Shown: positions 42,568 through 51,453, counted from the first letter of the stretch. The stretch is 64,000 nt of DNA from Saccharothrix luteola (GCF_020859565.1 NZ_JAJHUO010000003.1:88862-152861), one strand, 5' to 3'. Notes: a model not told the origin generated them from the letters alone. Numbers and translations: made by a program.

Positions 42568-42849
42568 CTAGACCCCCAGTGCGTCTTGGGATTTCCTCGT
42601 GCCCTCGGTCCGGACGGCGCTCGCGGTGCCCCGCGAGGTCGAACTGTGGTGGGTGCCCGCGTGCGAGACCTTCCGGAATGGGTCCGGCACGACGTCGAGC
42701 GCGGTCCCACCCGGGTGGCCGAGTGGGCCGATTGTGTCGCGGCGACGTGGAAAATGACCCTCGAACAGTGTCGAGGTGGCCACCGGCTCGGCCCCGGCAG
42801 CGGGGTCGGCTCCCTTTCGGGGTGCTTCGTCGGCGCCGATGTGGGCCAT
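42568..42849 (-). CDS. 93-residue small protein at the head of the UnbLVU operon
   Basis: A short gene easily missed: ATG at 42849 with AAGGAG 6 nt upstream, stop TAG 4 nt before the UnbL start. The product, MAHIGADEAPRKGADPAAGA at its start, has no cysteine, is rich in Pro, Gly, Ala, His, Ser and Thr, and ends in a Ser/Thr/Arg-rich tail (HHSSTSRGTASAVRTEGT then KSQDALGV). No signal peptide or helix is visible. I do not recognise a family. Placement suggests co-translation with UnbL. It could be a precursor peptide, a carrier-like helper or a translated leader; only comparative data can tell. Confidence 0.55.
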   Translation of the reverse strand: MAHIGADEAPRKGADPAAGAEPVATSTLFEGHFPRRRDTIGPLGHPGGTALDVVPDPFRKVSHAGTHHSSTSRGTASAVRTEGTRKSQDALGV

Positions 42850-43397
42850 CCGGGGCTCCTTGCCGGGGATATCGGTGAGTAGCTTGGTCGTACTCGGGCT
42901 GCCGGGGGTCGGGCGTTCCCAGGATCGGTCCGGGCGTCGGTGAAACCTTCTCCGAACATGCGGACTTCGTGGGCGAATCGAGTGGTCGGCCCGTCGTGGC
43001 CGTCGCGCGGTGTGCCGACAACGGGAAGGACACCGTTGTGGGAGGCGCCGGCCGGGCCGCGGAATCGCCGGGAGTGACGTCGTCCGGGCCGGGCGGGCTG
43101 GACCGGGTGCCGCATTCTCGCGCGCACCGGTTCCATTGTCGGAAACTGTTCGGTGTTTCTTCCCGGATGACGAGGAAACCGCGTCCGCGGGTCTTGTGCA
43201 ACCGTTGTGGCCGTCGCGTACCCGGTGCCATCGCGACGGTTGGTCGGGCACTCCCGTCGACTGGCGGCGAGCACGCTGGGCACCGATCCGTTCGGTGGCG
43301 CAGAACGTCGAAAGCCGCCGCTCGTCCGACGAGCCGGCGGCATCCGGGACCCGACCGCCGTTCGACGTGGCCGGCGTCGTCACACGCGCGGTGCGTG
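42850..43397. other. 548-bp upstream region of the UnbLVU operon
   Basis: This holds the operon promoter. TACGAC at 42885-42890 on the minus strand could be a weak -10, and a lower-GC patch lies near 43140-43190. No second gene is convincing; a frame from ATG at about 43130 on the minus strand has no Shine-Dalgarno and no family signature. Confidence 0.4.
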
Positions 43398-43431
43398 GCG
43401 GCCCGGAGCTCCCCGGGGAGCTCCGGGCCGC
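43398..43431. terminator. 34-bp perfect palindrome, terminator
   Basis: The segment centred between 43414 and 43415 is a perfect palindrome, GCGGCCCGGAGCTCCCC and its complement. It lies 7 bp after the stop of the leftward TIGR03084 gene. Confidence 0.75.
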
Positions 43432-43438
43432 GGGTGCG

Positions 43439-44233
43439 TCAGTCCACGTTGGACAGCGTGAACTGGCCGGGCTTGCGGCCCTCACCGGCCGGACCGCGGT
43501 ACGCCTGGGCGATGTCCAGCCACTGCTCGGCGAGCTCGCCCTCCGCCCGCAGGTCCAGGTCGGAGTGGTGCCGCCGCCGGGTCACCAGCAGGCAGAAGTC
43601 CTCCGCCGAGCCGGTCACGCGCTGGGCGGCGTCCTCGGGGCCGTAGGACCACACCGTGCCGGACGGTGCGGTGATCTCGAACCGGAACTCGTCCGTCGGC
43701 GGCTCCTCGCCGCGCGCCAGGTAGCCGAAGTCCTTCGTGCGCACCGCGAAACCGACCAGGAAGCCGAGCCGGTCGTCCCACTTCCGCGGCACGCCCAGGG
43801 CGTCGGCCACGTCCTGGCCGTGCCCGAACAGCTCCATCATACCCGCGCTGGCCAGCACCGACGGCGGCAGCGGGTTCACCAGCCACGGCACCGTGGTGTC
43901 GGCCGGCACGGCGGCCAGCGCGTCGATCGCCCTGGCCTTGGTCTGGCTCCAGCGCTCCACGAGTTCGGGGGTGTCGAGCGCGAGGTGCGGCGCCATGGCG
44001 GCGTCCACGTTGGCGTTGAAGTCGGGAGACAGCCCCGCCATCATCGCCTGGAACCGGGCGCCGTCGGACGCCGCGAGGCCCGCCATGGCGAAAATCGCGG
44101 TCAGGTGCGCCACCTGGTGCTTGACCGTCCAGCCGGGCGACGGCGTCGGCAGCGACCACGCGGAGTCGTCGAGGTCGGCGATCATCCGGTCGAAGTCGTC
44201 GCCCGTGGCCCGGAGCGCCGTGATCACGTCCAT
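43439..44233 (-). CDS. TIGR03084 family metal-binding protein (DinB/mycothiol isomerase fold)
   Basis: A 264-residue four-helix protein of the maleylpyruvate isomerase/DinB superfamily. MDVITALRATGDDFDRMIAD starts helix 1; TPSPGWTVKHQVAHLTAIFA carries the metal-binding His; FGHGQDVADALGVPRKW carries the second His and Asp. This pattern is that of TIGR03084 proteins, whose enzymatic role is not defined but which may use mycothiol. The ATG at 44233 has GAAGGA upstream. It lies next to the UnbLVU operon, but a strong terminator separates them. Confidence 0.8.
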   Translation of the reverse strand: MDVITALRATGDDFDRMIADLDDSAWSLPTPSPGWTVKHQVAHLTAIFAMAGLAASDGARFQAMMAGLSPDFNANVDAAMAPHLALDTPELVERWSQTKARAIDALAAVPADTTVPWLVNPLPPSVLASAGMMELFGHGQDVADALGVPRKWDDRLGFLVGFAVRTKDFGYLARGEEPPTDEFRFEITAPSGTVWSYGPEDAAQRVTGSAEDFCLLVTRRRHHSDLDLRAEGELAEQWLDIAQAYRGPAGEGRKPGQFTLSNVD

Positions 44234-44349
44234 TGCGCATGTCCTTCGCTCGAGTTGGCTGAGCTCTGACGATGCCGCAGCGGACAGCGGAAGTCTTCTC
44301 ACGGCGTGCTCTAAGCCCCTCGCCCGCCCCGCCCGGCGGACCGTCCGGC

Positions 44350-46341
44350 TCAGGCGACGCCGGCGGCGATGAGCTGCTGCCAGATCACCCCTTGGTCGAC
44401 GACCTCGACGCCGAGCTTCTCCGCCTTGGCGGTCTTGCTCGCGCCGACGTCCGCGCCGGTGATCAGGTAGTCGGTGCTGGCCGAGACCGAGGTCGCGGTG
44501 GTGGCGCCGGCCTTCTCGCAGAGCCTCTGGAAGGTGGGGCGGGGCACCTTCTCGCCGGACCGCGGGTCGCTGATCGCCCCGGTGATCACCACGGTCTTAC
44601 CGGCCAGCGGCGCGTCGGACGCCACCACGGGCGGCAGGTCCTCCTCGCGCACGTCCAGGGACACGCCGCGCTCGCGCAGCCGTTCCAGCTCGGGCCGCAG
44701 CCGGGTCAGGTGCTCGATCAGCGAAGCCGCGACCTTCGGGCCGATGTCCTCGACGGCGACCAGGCGTTCCTCGCCCGCGTCGGCGACCTCCTCCAGCGAG
44801 CCGAACCCCGCCCGGCACAGGCGGGTCGCGGTGCCTTCCGAGGCCATCGGGATGGCGAGCCCGATCAACGCCCGGCGCAGGCCCACGGCACGGCTGGCGG
44901 CGATCGAGTCGATCATGCGCGTCGCGGAGGTCTCGCCGATGCGGTCGAACTCCAGCAACTGCTCCTTCGTCAGGGTGTAGAGGTCCGACGGGTGCTCCAG
45001 CAGCCCGGCCTCGGCGAGCCGCTCGATCCACACCGGGCCGACGGCCTCGATGTCCGCCGCCGCCCGCGACGCCCAGTGGATCAACCGCCGCACGGTCTGC
45101 GCGGGGCAGGCGACGTTGGTGCAGAACAGCTCGCGGCTGTTGCCCTGCTCGGTCAACGGCTGCCCGCACGACGGGCACTCGGACGGCGGCACGATCTCCC
45201 GCTCCGCGCCCGTGCGCTTGGACTCGTCGAGCACACCCGCCACGAACGGGATCACGTCGCCGGCTCTGCGGATCAGCACGGTGTCGCCGATCCTGATGCC
45301 GCGCGCCCGGATGACCTCCTGGTTGGCCAGCGTCGCCCGGGTGACGGTCGTGCCGCCCACGAACACCGGCTCCAGGTGCGCCACCGGGGCGATCTTGCCC
45401 GTCTTGCCCACGTCCCAGACCACGTCGAGCAGCACCGTGGTCTTCTCCTCGGCGGCGAACTTGAACGCCAACGCGCCACGCGGCGAGCTCGACCGGGTGC
45501 CGGCGGCGGCGAAGGCGTCCCGGTTCGCCAAGCGCAGCACCGCGCCGTCCAGGTCGTAGTCCAGCTCGTTGCGCCGCGTCTCGATCCCGGAGATCACCGC
45601 CTGCGCCGCGTCCGCGTCGTCGCAGTGCCGCATGTCGGCGACGTCGAACCCGAGAGTGCGCAGCCCGTGCTCCAGGTCGGCCGCGGCACCGCCCTCGGAG
45701 GTGTCCAGGTCGAAGGCGAAGAACTGCAGCCGGCGCTCCGCGACCGTGGCCGCGTCCTTCGCCCGCAGGGTGCCCGCGGCGGCGTTGCGCGGGTTGATCA
45801 GCGGCTTGTCCGGGTGCGCGGTGTTGTAGGCGGCGAACGTGGACCGCAGCATCACCGCCTCGCCGCGCACCTCGACCCGGCCCGGCGCGTCGAGCAGCTC
45901 CGGCACACCGTCGACCAGGGCGCGCACCAGCGGCGTCACGTCGTCACCCGTGGTGCCGTCACCGCGGGTGATCGCACGGGCCAGCCGCCCGTTCTCGTAG
46001 ACCACCGCCAGCGACAGCCCGTCCAGCTTCGGCATCACGACCACCGGCTGGCCGGGGAAGCGGTCGAAGAACGCCGCGACCTGCTCGGGCCTGGTCGCCT
46101 TCTCCAGCGACAGCATCGGCCGGGAGTGCCGGACCGGCGCGTGCAGCACGGCGGGCGCGCCCACCTGCTCCAGCGGGTTCGGGTCGGGCGCGAGCTCCGG
46201 GTTCGCCTCGACGAGGCCGCGCAGCTCGTCCTCGATCGCGTCGTACTCCGCGTCCGCCACCAGCGGCGAGCCGCGGTAGTAGGCGTCGCGCAGCACGACG
46301 ACCTGGTCGGCGAGTTCCTGGATGCGTTCCCGAGCGTTCAC
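44350..46341 (-). CDS. ligA: NAD-dependent DNA ligase
   Basis: A 663-residue LigA. Domain Ia is VVLRDAYYRGSPLVADAEYD; the adenylated Lys105 is in MPKLDGLSLAV; GDGTTGDDVTPLVRAL follows; the four-Cys zinc finger is CPSCGQ...CTNVACPAQ; HhH repeats include FGSLEEVADAGEERL; the C-terminal BRCT domain begins APLAGKTVVITGAISDP. It seals nicks in replication and repair. The GTG at 46341 lies 7 nt after a -10 box TAACTT (minus strand, 46354-46349), so the mRNA is probably leaderless. It may be the main ligase or a second paralogue; the window cannot say. Confidence 0.93.
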   Translation of the reverse strand: MNARERIQELADQVVVLRDAYYRGSPLVADAEYDAIEDELRGLVEANPELAPDPNPLEQVGAPAVLHAPVRHSRPMLSLEKATRPEQVAAFFDRFPGQPVVVMPKLDGLSLAVVYENGRLARAITRGDGTTGDDVTPLVRALVDGVPELLDAPGRVEVRGEAVMLRSTFAAYNTAHPDKPLINPRNAAAGTLRAKDAATVAERRLQFFAFDLDTSEGGAAADLEHGLRTLGFDVADMRHCDDADAAQAVISGIETRRNELDYDLDGAVLRLANRDAFAAAGTRSSSPRGALAFKFAAEEKTTVLLDVVWDVGKTGKIAPVAHLEPVFVGGTTVTRATLANQEVIRARGIRIGDTVLIRRAGDVIPFVAGVLDESKRTGAEREIVPPSECPSCGQPLTEQGNSRELFCTNVACPAQTVRRLIHWASRAAADIEAVGPVWIERLAEAGLLEHPSDLYTLTKEQLLEFDRIGETSATRMIDSIAASRAVGLRRALIGLAIPMASEGTATRLCRAGFGSLEEVADAGEERLVAVEDIGPKVAASLIEHLTRLRPELERLRERGVSLDVREEDLPPVVASDAPLAGKTVVITGAISDPRSGEKVPRPTFQRLCEKAGATTATSVSASTDYLITGADVGASKTAKAEKLGVEVVDQGVIWQQLIAAGVA

Positions 46342-46459
46342 GGCCCACAAGTTACCGGCGAGCACCGACAATCCGGGTGCCGGCGGCCCCGGACCAGCGT
46401 GAATTCGGTCGCGGAACCGCCCGATCAGGCCTAGCTTCTGCGTCGAGCAGAGGAGAACC

Positions 46460-47629
46460 GTGGAGCAGATCAGCAAGCGACTGGTGAACTGGGCGTCCAT
46501 CCTGGACCCGGGCACCCGCGAGCAGGCCGAGAAGGCCGCGCGGATGCCGTTCATCTTCCCGCACCTGGCGCTCATGCCCGACGCGCACCTCGGGAAGGGC
46601 GCCACGGTCGGCAGCGTCATCCCCACCCTGGGCGCGATCATCCCGGCCGCCGTCGGCGTCGACATCGGCTGCGGCATGATCGCCGTGCGCACCCAGTTCA
46701 CCGAGGACGACTTCCGCGCGCGCCCGCTCGCCCCGCTGCGCGAGGCGATCGAGAACGCCGTGCCGCTGTCCGCCGGGAAGTACAACACCCGGCTGACGGA
46801 CACGGCGCGCGACCGCGTCGACGCGCTCGCCCGCCGTGCGGAGGTGGCCGGCTTCGACCCCGGGACCTACGCGGGCAACTGGGAGCTGCAGCTCGGCACC
46901 CTCGGCAGCGGCAACCACTTCATCGAGGTCACGCTGGACGAGACCGGGCGGGTGTGGCTGTTCCTGCACTCCGGGTCGCGCGGCGTGGGCAACAAGATCG
47001 CCCAGAAGCACATCCGGGTCGCGCACCAGCAGTGCGAGCGCCGGTGGATCGACCTGCCCGACCCGGACCTGGCGTACCTGGTCCAGGGCGAGGACGAGTT
47101 CTGGCACTACATCCGGGAGATGCGCTGGGCCCAGGACTTCGCGTGGTCCAACCGCGAGGAGATGATGGACCGGGTGGTCGACTGCGTGGCCGAGTGGACG
47201 GGCCGTGACGTGGAGCGGCGCGAAGTCGTGAATTGCCACCACAATTACACGGAGCAGGAGACCCACTTCGGCAAGGAGGTGTGGTTGTCCCGCAAGGGCG
47301 CCATCAACGCCGAGAAGGGCCGGGCGGGCCTCATCCCGGGCTCGATGGGCACCGCGTCGTACGTCGTGGTCGGCAAGGGCAACCCCGTCGCGCTGAACTC
47401 CTCGCCGCACGGCGCCGGCCGTGAGTACTCCCGCTCGGCCGCGCGCCGGGCGTTCGGCCGGGACGACCTGCGCAAGGCGATGGTCGGCATCGAGTACCGC
47501 GACACCGACGCGTTCATCGACGAGATCCCGGCGGCGTACAAGGACATCGACGTGGTGATGCGCGACGCGCGGGATTTGGTCGAAGTGCGCCACACGTTGC
47601 GCCAGATCGTCAACGTCAAGGGCGATTGA
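46460..47629 (+). CDS. rtcB: RNA-splicing/repair ligase RtcB
   Basis: A 389-residue GTP-dependent RNA ligase joining 2',3'-cyclic phosphate or 3'-phosphate ends to 5'-OH ends. Metal and GTP motifs are MPDAHLGKGATVGSVIP, VGVDIGCGM, LGSGNHFIEV, LHSGSRGVGN, and VNCHHNYTEQE; the guanylylated His317 is in SSPHGAGREYS. The GTG at 46460 follows AGAGGAGAACC; TAGCTT (46432-46437) is a possible -10. It diverges from ligA. No archease or RtcR is beside it. A second RNA-repair system, Hen1-Pnkp, lies 8 kb to the right. Confidence 0.93.
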   Translation: MEQISKRLVNWASILDPGTREQAEKAARMPFIFPHLALMPDAHLGKGATVGSVIPTLGAIIPAAVGVDIGCGMIAVRTQFTEDDFRARPLAPLREAIENAVPLSAGKYNTRLTDTARDRVDALARRAEVAGFDPGTYAGNWELQLGTLGSGNHFIEVTLDETGRVWLFLHSGSRGVGNKIAQKHIRVAHQQCERRWIDLPDPDLAYLVQGEDEFWHYIREMRWAQDFAWSNREEMMDRVVDCVAEWTGRDVERREVVNCHHNYTEQETHFGKEVWLSRKGAINAEKGRAGLIPGSMGTASYVVVGKGNPVALNSSPHGAGREYSRSAARRAFGRDDLRKAMVGIEYRDTDAFIDEIPAAYKDIDVVMRDARDLVEVRHTLRQIVNVKGD

Positions 47630-47635
47630 CCGGTG

Positions 47636-47661
47636 GGGCAGGCGGGCTGATCCGCCTGCCC
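47636..47661. terminator. Hairpin terminator after rtcB
   Basis: GGGCAGGCGG / CCGCCTGCCC is a perfect 10-bp stem with a 6-nt loop, 6 bp after the rtcB stop. Confidence 0.75.
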
Positions 47662-47808
47662 TTCGTCCGTCACGGTGCCTGACCGGTTTTCGGGCTGCCG
47701 GTACTCGGGCGCACCCCGGTCGCCGTGGGTCTCTCCGAATCGATGGATAACCTCGACATGGCTCGAACCTTCCCCAGATGAGTGATGGCAGAACGGTGGC
47801 GTCGTGCG

Positions 47809-47970
47809 CTAAGCGGCAGCCGAGCCGGTCGCGTCGAAGGCCGGGAACTCATAGATGACATTCGGCCACCCGAGGACCACGAAGGTCGCCACGACGGCCA
47901 ACTGCAATGGGCGGGACTTGAGGTGTCGTGCCAGGTAGAAGGACGTGCGTCGGATCGTGCTCAAGATCAT
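47809..47970 (-). CDS. Possible small membrane protein, 53 residues
   Basis: A short frame on the minus strand: MILSTIRRTSFYLARHLKSR, then a single helix PLQLAVVATFVVLGWPNVIY and a short acidic tail. Hydrophobicity and codon choice are gene-like, but no clear Shine-Dalgarno precedes the ATG at 47970; GTG at 48033 would give 74 residues. No family is recognised. It sits between rtcB and the SARP gene and is downstream of the latter. Confidence 0.35.
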   Translation of the reverse strand: MILSTIRRTSFYLARHLKSRPLQLAVVATFVVLGWPNVIYEFPAFDATGSAAA

Positions 47971-48104
47971 GGCGGGATTCAACCACAACGGTTCCCTAGC
48001 ATTGGACCAGGGGTCAAGGAAGCTCCCCGCCACGGCACGTCAGGGTGATAGTCCGGTCAACGCGAGCTTATTTCGTCTTCACTCGATCGGGTGACTTTAT
48101 CTCC

Positions 48105-51100
48105 CTAATCGGATGGAGTAGGTTGTGTGTCTCCGCAGCTGTCGCTACGAGCAGGCTTATTCGGGCTGCGCGTCGATAGGTGGTCGCGAGGGTCGGGGAT
48201 GGCGTCCGGCCGGCCGCGCATGAATTCCGGTTCGCCGAGCGCGGTGTGCATTTTCGCCTTCAGGCCGGATTCGACGAGCAGGGGTTCGGCCTCCCGCCAC
48301 CGCCGTTCCGCCTCCACCTGGTCGCCGACCACGGCGTGCGCGTGCCCGAGCAGGAAGAGCGCCTGCGCCTTTTCCCTGGTGATGTCCAGTTCGGCCGACA
48401 GTTCCAGCGCGCGGTGGCAGAATTCGATGGTCTTCTCGTGGGACTTGCGGTCGTAGTGGACGCGGGCGAGCGCCACGAGCGCCTCGACCGTGCGCGCCCG
48501 TTCGCCGGTGGACAGGTTGATCTCGAGCGCGGCTTCCAGGCACCGGAGGGCGTCGTCCAGCTCGCGGCGCTGGTGGTGGAGCTTGCCGAGCGCGGTCAGG
48601 GTCGTGCCCTCGCCGTGGCGGTGCTTGATGGTCCGGCGCAGGTCCAACGCCTCGCGGTACAGCTCCACGGCCTCGTCGACCCGGTCCAGCCGCTGGTAGG
48701 CGGCGGCCATCTGGTCCAGTGTGGAGGCTTCCAGGCTCCGGTGGCCGGTCGCGCGGTGCAGTTCCAGGGCCGACTCGTACAGCGACAGCGCGATCCGGAC
48801 GTCACCACGCTCGCGGTGCGCGCTGGCCAGGTTGTGCACGGCGATCTCGGTGAACTCCACGTCCTCCATGCGCTGCGCGATCGAGAGCGCCTCCTGCGTG
48901 TGCTCGACCGCCTCGTCGTACTCGCCGAGCCGGTAGTAGGCGGTGCCGAGGTTCAGCAGGCTGCCGCACCGGCCCTCCACGTCCCCGGTCGAGCGCGCCG
49001 CGTCGGCCGCCACCCGTTCGACCGCGACCAGGTCGCGGTACGCGCCGGTGCGGTCCAGGGCGCGGTCGATGTTCGCCGCGATCCGCCAGGCGTGGCCGGC
49101 GAAGCCGTGGCGGAACGCGTGCGGCACGGCGGCGACGAGGGTGGCCCGCTCGGTCGCGAACCACGTCAGGGCGTCGTTCTCGTCGGCGAACCGGGGCACG
49201 GCGTCGAGGGTCATCCCCGGCAGCAGCGGCACGGGGCCGTCGTTGGCGTTCAGCGCTCGCTCCAGGCCGATCGCACCGGCGAGCTGCCAGGTCAGCAGCC
49301 CGCTGAGCGCGGCTTGCCGCTGGTGGGCCGACTCCTCGGTGCGGACCCGGTCCAGGGCGTAGTCGTGCAGCAGGTCGTGCAGGCGGAAGCGGCCGTGGGT
49401 CGTGTACTGCAGGAGGTTGGCCTTGGTGAGCGTCCGCAGGTGGACGAGGACGTCGTGCTCCGGGCGCTCGGTCAGGGCGCTCGCCGCCGCTGACGAGAAC
49501 TCGGCCGTCGGGTGCAGGCCCAGCAGCCGGAAGACCCGCGCGGTCTCGGTCGGCAGGTCCCGGTAGGACACCCCGAAGGCGAACGACAGGCTCGCGCTGT
49601 CGTCGTCGCTGTCGTCCAGGGAGCCCAGTATCCCCAGCCCTTCCTGCGTCGCGTACTCCTCGACGAGGAAGCCGATCGGCACCTGCGGCCGGTTCGCCAC
49701 GTGCTGGGCGATGATCTTCACGGCCATCGGGTGGCCGTCGAGCCGCGAGGCCAACGCCTCCAGCGCGGCGGGTTCCGCGTCGGCCCGGCCCGCGCCGATC
49801 TCGCGGCGCAGCAGCTCGATCGACTCGTCGAACGACAGCGTCGGCACGGCGAAGAGGTGGACGTCGTCGTGGAGGTCCAGCCCCCAGGGGCGGATCCTGC
49901 TGGTCACGATGGTGAAGCAGTTCGTCGCGGCGCCCAGCAGCGGTCGGACCTGCGGGCTGTGCCGGGCGTCGTCGAGCACCAGCAGCACTTTGCGGTCACC
50001 GAGCGCGCGGTGCAGGGCGGCGGCGCGTTCGGCGCCCGTCGTGGGGATGTGCGCCGCGCCCAGCGAGGTCAGCAGCACGCCGGACGCGTCCTCGGCGGTC
50101 ATCGCGGTGCCGCGGCCGAAGCCGCGCAGGTCGAGGAAGAGCTGGCCGTCCGGGAACCGGTCGGCCCTCGTCCGTCCCCAGTGGATGGCCAGCCCGGTCT
50201 TGCCGACGCCCGGCATCCCGTGCAGCGCGACGACCTGCCCGCGCCCGCCGTCGGGCCCGTCGAGCAGCGCGTCCAACGCGGCGAGCAGGTCCTCCCGGCC
50301 GACGAACGTCCTGGCCCTCCTCGGCAACTGGCGGGGCGGGGCGTGCGGCGGCTTGGTGGACGTGGTCGCGGTGCCCGCCTGCTTGGCGACGATGCTCTGG
50401 AACACCGCGCGCAGCTCCGGGCCCTGCTCGGCGCCCGTGGCCTCGAAGAGGCGTTCGCAGAACCGCTCGTGGTACTCCAACGCCGCCGCGTACTTGCCCT
50501 GCCCTTCCAGCGAACGCATGTAGAGCCGCGCGAGCACTTCGTCGAGTTCGTGCTCCTGCGCGAGCCTGCCCGCTTCGCCCATCGCCTCCACGTGCTCGCC
50601 GAGCGCGTTCAGGCTTTCCACGAGGGCGTAGTGCGCGGTGAGCCGGTCGAACGTGTCCATCTGGTAACGCAGGTGGTCCGCCCACATGCTTTCGACGTCC
50701 TGCAACGGGCGTCCCTGCCACCGCGACAACGCTTCCCGCAGCACCGCTTTCGCGCGCGCGTGCTCGCCCGCGGCGGCTGCCGCCCGACCCATTTCCGCCA
50801 TTGTGCGGAACCGGTGGTAGTCGACGATTTCGCGGTCGACGTCGAGCAGGTAGGCGTCGCCCTCGCGGTCGATCGACCGGTCGAGGCCGACCTGGCCCAG
50901 CACCCTGCGCAAGCGGCTGATCAGTGGCTGGAGCCTTCCTCGCATGCCGGACGGGTCCTCGTCGGGCCACACCGCCTGCGCGATCGTGCCGATGCCGACG
51001 GGCTGGCCGACGTGGTAGAGCAGCAGCGCCAGGACCGCGCGTTGCTTCGCGGACCCGAGGTCCACGTTCTCGTCCGCCACGCGTAATCGGGTCTTGCCCA

Positions 51101-51116
51101 GGATCTTGAATTCCAC
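48105..51116 (-). CDS. SARP/AfsR-type regulator with NTPase and TPR domains
   Basis: A 1003-residue regulator. Residues 1-95 form the OmpR-like DNA-binding domain of SARPs (KQRAVLALLLYHVGQPV, MRGRLQPLISRLRRVLG); 97-244 is the BTAD domain; the STAND ATPase has Walker A GMPGVGKTGLA at 300-310 and Walker B KVLLVLDDA; the last 300 residues hold six to seven TPRs (for example YRLGEYDEAVEHTQEALSIA). AfsR-type proteins activate antibiotic or differentiation genes by binding direct repeats at the -35 region, with ATP hydrolysis and TPRs sensing signals. The GTG at 51116 has AAAGGTG upstream. Tandem 11-bp repeats lie in the divergent region and may be its site. Confidence 0.9.
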   Translation of the reverse strand: MEFKILGKTRLRVADENVDLGSAKQRAVLALLLYHVGQPVGIGTIAQAVWPDEDPSGMRGRLQPLISRLRRVLGQVGLDRSIDREGDAYLLDVDREIVDYHRFRTMAEMGRAAAAAGEHARAKAVLREALSRWQGRPLQDVESMWADHLRYQMDTFDRLTAHYALVESLNALGEHVEAMGEAGRLAQEHELDEVLARLYMRSLEGQGKYAAALEYHERFCERLFEATGAEQGPELRAVFQSIVAKQAGTATTSTKPPHAPPRQLPRRARTFVGREDLLAALDALLDGPDGGRGQVVALHGMPGVGKTGLAIHWGRTRADRFPDGQLFLDLRGFGRGTAMTAEDASGVLLTSLGAAHIPTTGAERAAALHRALGDRKVLLVLDDARHSPQVRPLLGAATNCFTIVTSRIRPWGLDLHDDVHLFAVPTLSFDESIELLRREIGAGRADAEPAALEALASRLDGHPMAVKIIAQHVANRPQVPIGFLVEEYATQEGLGILGSLDDSDDDSASLSFAFGVSYRDLPTETARVFRLLGLHPTAEFSSAAASALTERPEHDVLVHLRTLTKANLLQYTTHGRFRLHDLLHDYALDRVRTEESAHQRQAALSGLLTWQLAGAIGLERALNANDGPVPLLPGMTLDAVPRFADENDALTWFATERATLVAAVPHAFRHGFAGHAWRIAANIDRALDRTGAYRDLVAVERVAADAARSTGDVEGRCGSLLNLGTAYYRLGEYDEAVEHTQEALSIAQRMEDVEFTEIAVHNLASAHRERGDVRIALSLYESALELHRATGHRSLEASTLDQMAAAYQRLDRVDEAVELYREALDLRRTIKHRHGEGTTLTALGKLHHQRRELDDALRCLEAALEINLSTGERARTVEALVALARVHYDRKSHEKTIEFCHRALELSAELDITREKAQALFLLGHAHAVVGDQVEAERRWREAEPLLVESGLKAKMHTALGEPEFMRGRPDAIPDPRDHLSTRSPNKPARSDSCGDTQPTPSD

Positions 51117-51247
51117 CAGCGTTCACCTTTCGCTGGCACGACGGTCCGGTATTGCCAGTGTGCTGGAGTCGGACCGGATTGTGCAGGGCAATGTCGAGTT
51201 GTTGCTCCGTTGTGCCGAACGGCCGGCCGGCGATCGGCGGCGCGGCG

Positions 51248-51280
51248 AACTACCAGGCAACTGCAAGGAAACTGCAAGGA
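51248..51280. repeat. Three tandem 11-bp repeats, SARP-box-like
   Basis: AACTGCAAGGA occurs twice in direct tandem (51259-51269, 51270-51280), preceded by a degenerate copy AACTACCAGGC (51248-51258). The 11-bp period is exactly the spacing SARP dimers use. The array lies 132 bp upstream of the SARP start and 27 bp upstream of the -35 of the divergent promoter. Confidence 0.6.
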
Positions 51281-51306
51281 GATGTGCACGGCCGCCGCGA
51301 ATCGGG

Positions 51307-51336
51307 TTGTCCGCCACACCGGGCCGTTGCTAGCGT
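51307..51336 (+). promoter_or_regulatory. Promoter of the leader ORF and GNAT gene
   Basis: TTGTCC (51307-51312) and TAGCGT (51331-51336) are separated by 18 bp and point toward the GNAT gene. Confidence 0.5.
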
Positions 51337-51388
51337 CACGGCGCCGATGCAGATCGCTTGGTCACCGGGAACGGGGAGGTTGATGAAT

Positions 51389-51442
51389 ATGGCTGTCCGC
51401 GGCCGTCTTCAGCACGTCCTCATCCGGTCCGCACGCGGCTGA
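51389..51442 (+). CDS. 17-codon leader ORF upstream of the GNAT gene
   Basis: ATG 51389, 9 nt after GGGGAGG, opens MAVRGRLQHVLIRSARG and stops at 51442. An ATG at 51383 would add two residues but lies too near the Shine-Dalgarno. The peptide is basic and resembles no protein I know. A small hairpin and the GNAT Shine-Dalgarno follow within 30 nt, the layout of translational attenuators. It may also be a chance frame. Confidence 0.4.
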   Translation: MAVRGRLQHVLIRSARG

Positions 51443-51453
51443 CGCGCGGGCCG

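Noticed and set aside
27121..42849. A complete enediyne biosynthetic cluster
   Set aside because: There is no PKSE, TEBC, sugar, aromatic or acyl-carrier gene, so the region cannot be called an enediyne cluster from this sequence.
41574..43343. A single long minus-strand gene that would extend UnbL copy 2 by about 260 residues
   Set aside because: The extra part has no family features, and the DUF1702 start with its own Shine-Dalgarno at 42563 and the small gene in another frame explain the DNA better.
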